Below, piece after piece: positions 6,592 to 6,599 of a DNA stretch of 6,599 bases. Source of the DNA: an uncultured Alistipes sp. (GTDB taxonomy: Bacteria > Bacteroidota > Bacteroidia > Bacteroidales > Rikenellaceae); the NCBI GenBank assembly GCA_937895825.1, contig CALBKP010000129.1, positions 1-6,599 of the forward strand, written 5' to 3'. Position numbers and translations under genes: made by a program. Under the pieces are notes generated by a model. It was given only the letters and a program-made list of their open reading frames with translations, did no database searches and had not been told where the DNA came from. The first letter of the stretch is position 1. Each line of letters starts with the position of its first letter.

Positions 6592-6599
6592 AATTGAAA

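Noticed and set aside
1..6599. Mobile element, phage, defence island or CRISPR content
   Set aside because: No transposase, integrase, terminal inverted repeats, spaced direct repeats or toxin-antitoxin-like small genes were seen; composition looks even along the window.

Overview
The window reads as ordinary chromosomal sequence from a Bacteroidales bacterium, probably a gut or oral member. The evidence is a surface-lipoprotein gene with the Bacteroidetes-type layout (lipobox, beta-sandwich, then a FISUMP-like C-terminal domain), a TrkH of the Bacteroidetes type, a glycosyltransferase with the N-terminal motif GPAHPYRGGLA, a bacterial FatA/FatB-like acyl-ACP thioesterase, and weak Shine-Dalgarno signals. 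By eye the base composition is near half G+C, which does not settle the genus.

All six genes lie on the minus strand and together cover almost every base. In the direction of transcription (right to left) they are: (1) a 271-residue membrane sensor-like protein with a four-helix-bundle periplasmic domain and a HAMP-like tail but no output domain; (2) trkH, a potassium channel-like uptake subunit; (3) an exported coiled-coil protein with two SPOR-like domains at its C terminus; (4) a lipoprotein with a FISUMP-like domain; (5) an acyl-ACP thioesterase; (6) the N-terminal third or so of a GT4-type glycosyltransferase, cut by the left edge. Gaps between consecutive genes are 5, 37, 24, 36 and 5 bases, with no visible terminator or room for a divergent promoter. 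One long transcript is the simplest reading, with its promoter beyond the right edge. Internal promoters inside coding sequence cannot be excluded.

Four or five of the six products act in or outside the inner membrane: ion uptake, a membrane sensor, a peptidoglycan-type exported protein and a lipoprotein. The thioesterase and glycosyltransferase are cytoplasmic and could supply acyl and sugar groups to envelope components. An envelope theme fits, but a shared pathway is not shown by the sequence.

No RNA gene, CRISPR array, insertion sequence, integrase or phage gene was seen. The most interesting points are the output-less chemoreceptor-like protein fused transcriptionally to trkH, the absence of a trkA neighbour inside the window, and the uncharacterised coiled-coil/double-SPOR protein paired with a lipoprotein carrying a likely surface-export signal.
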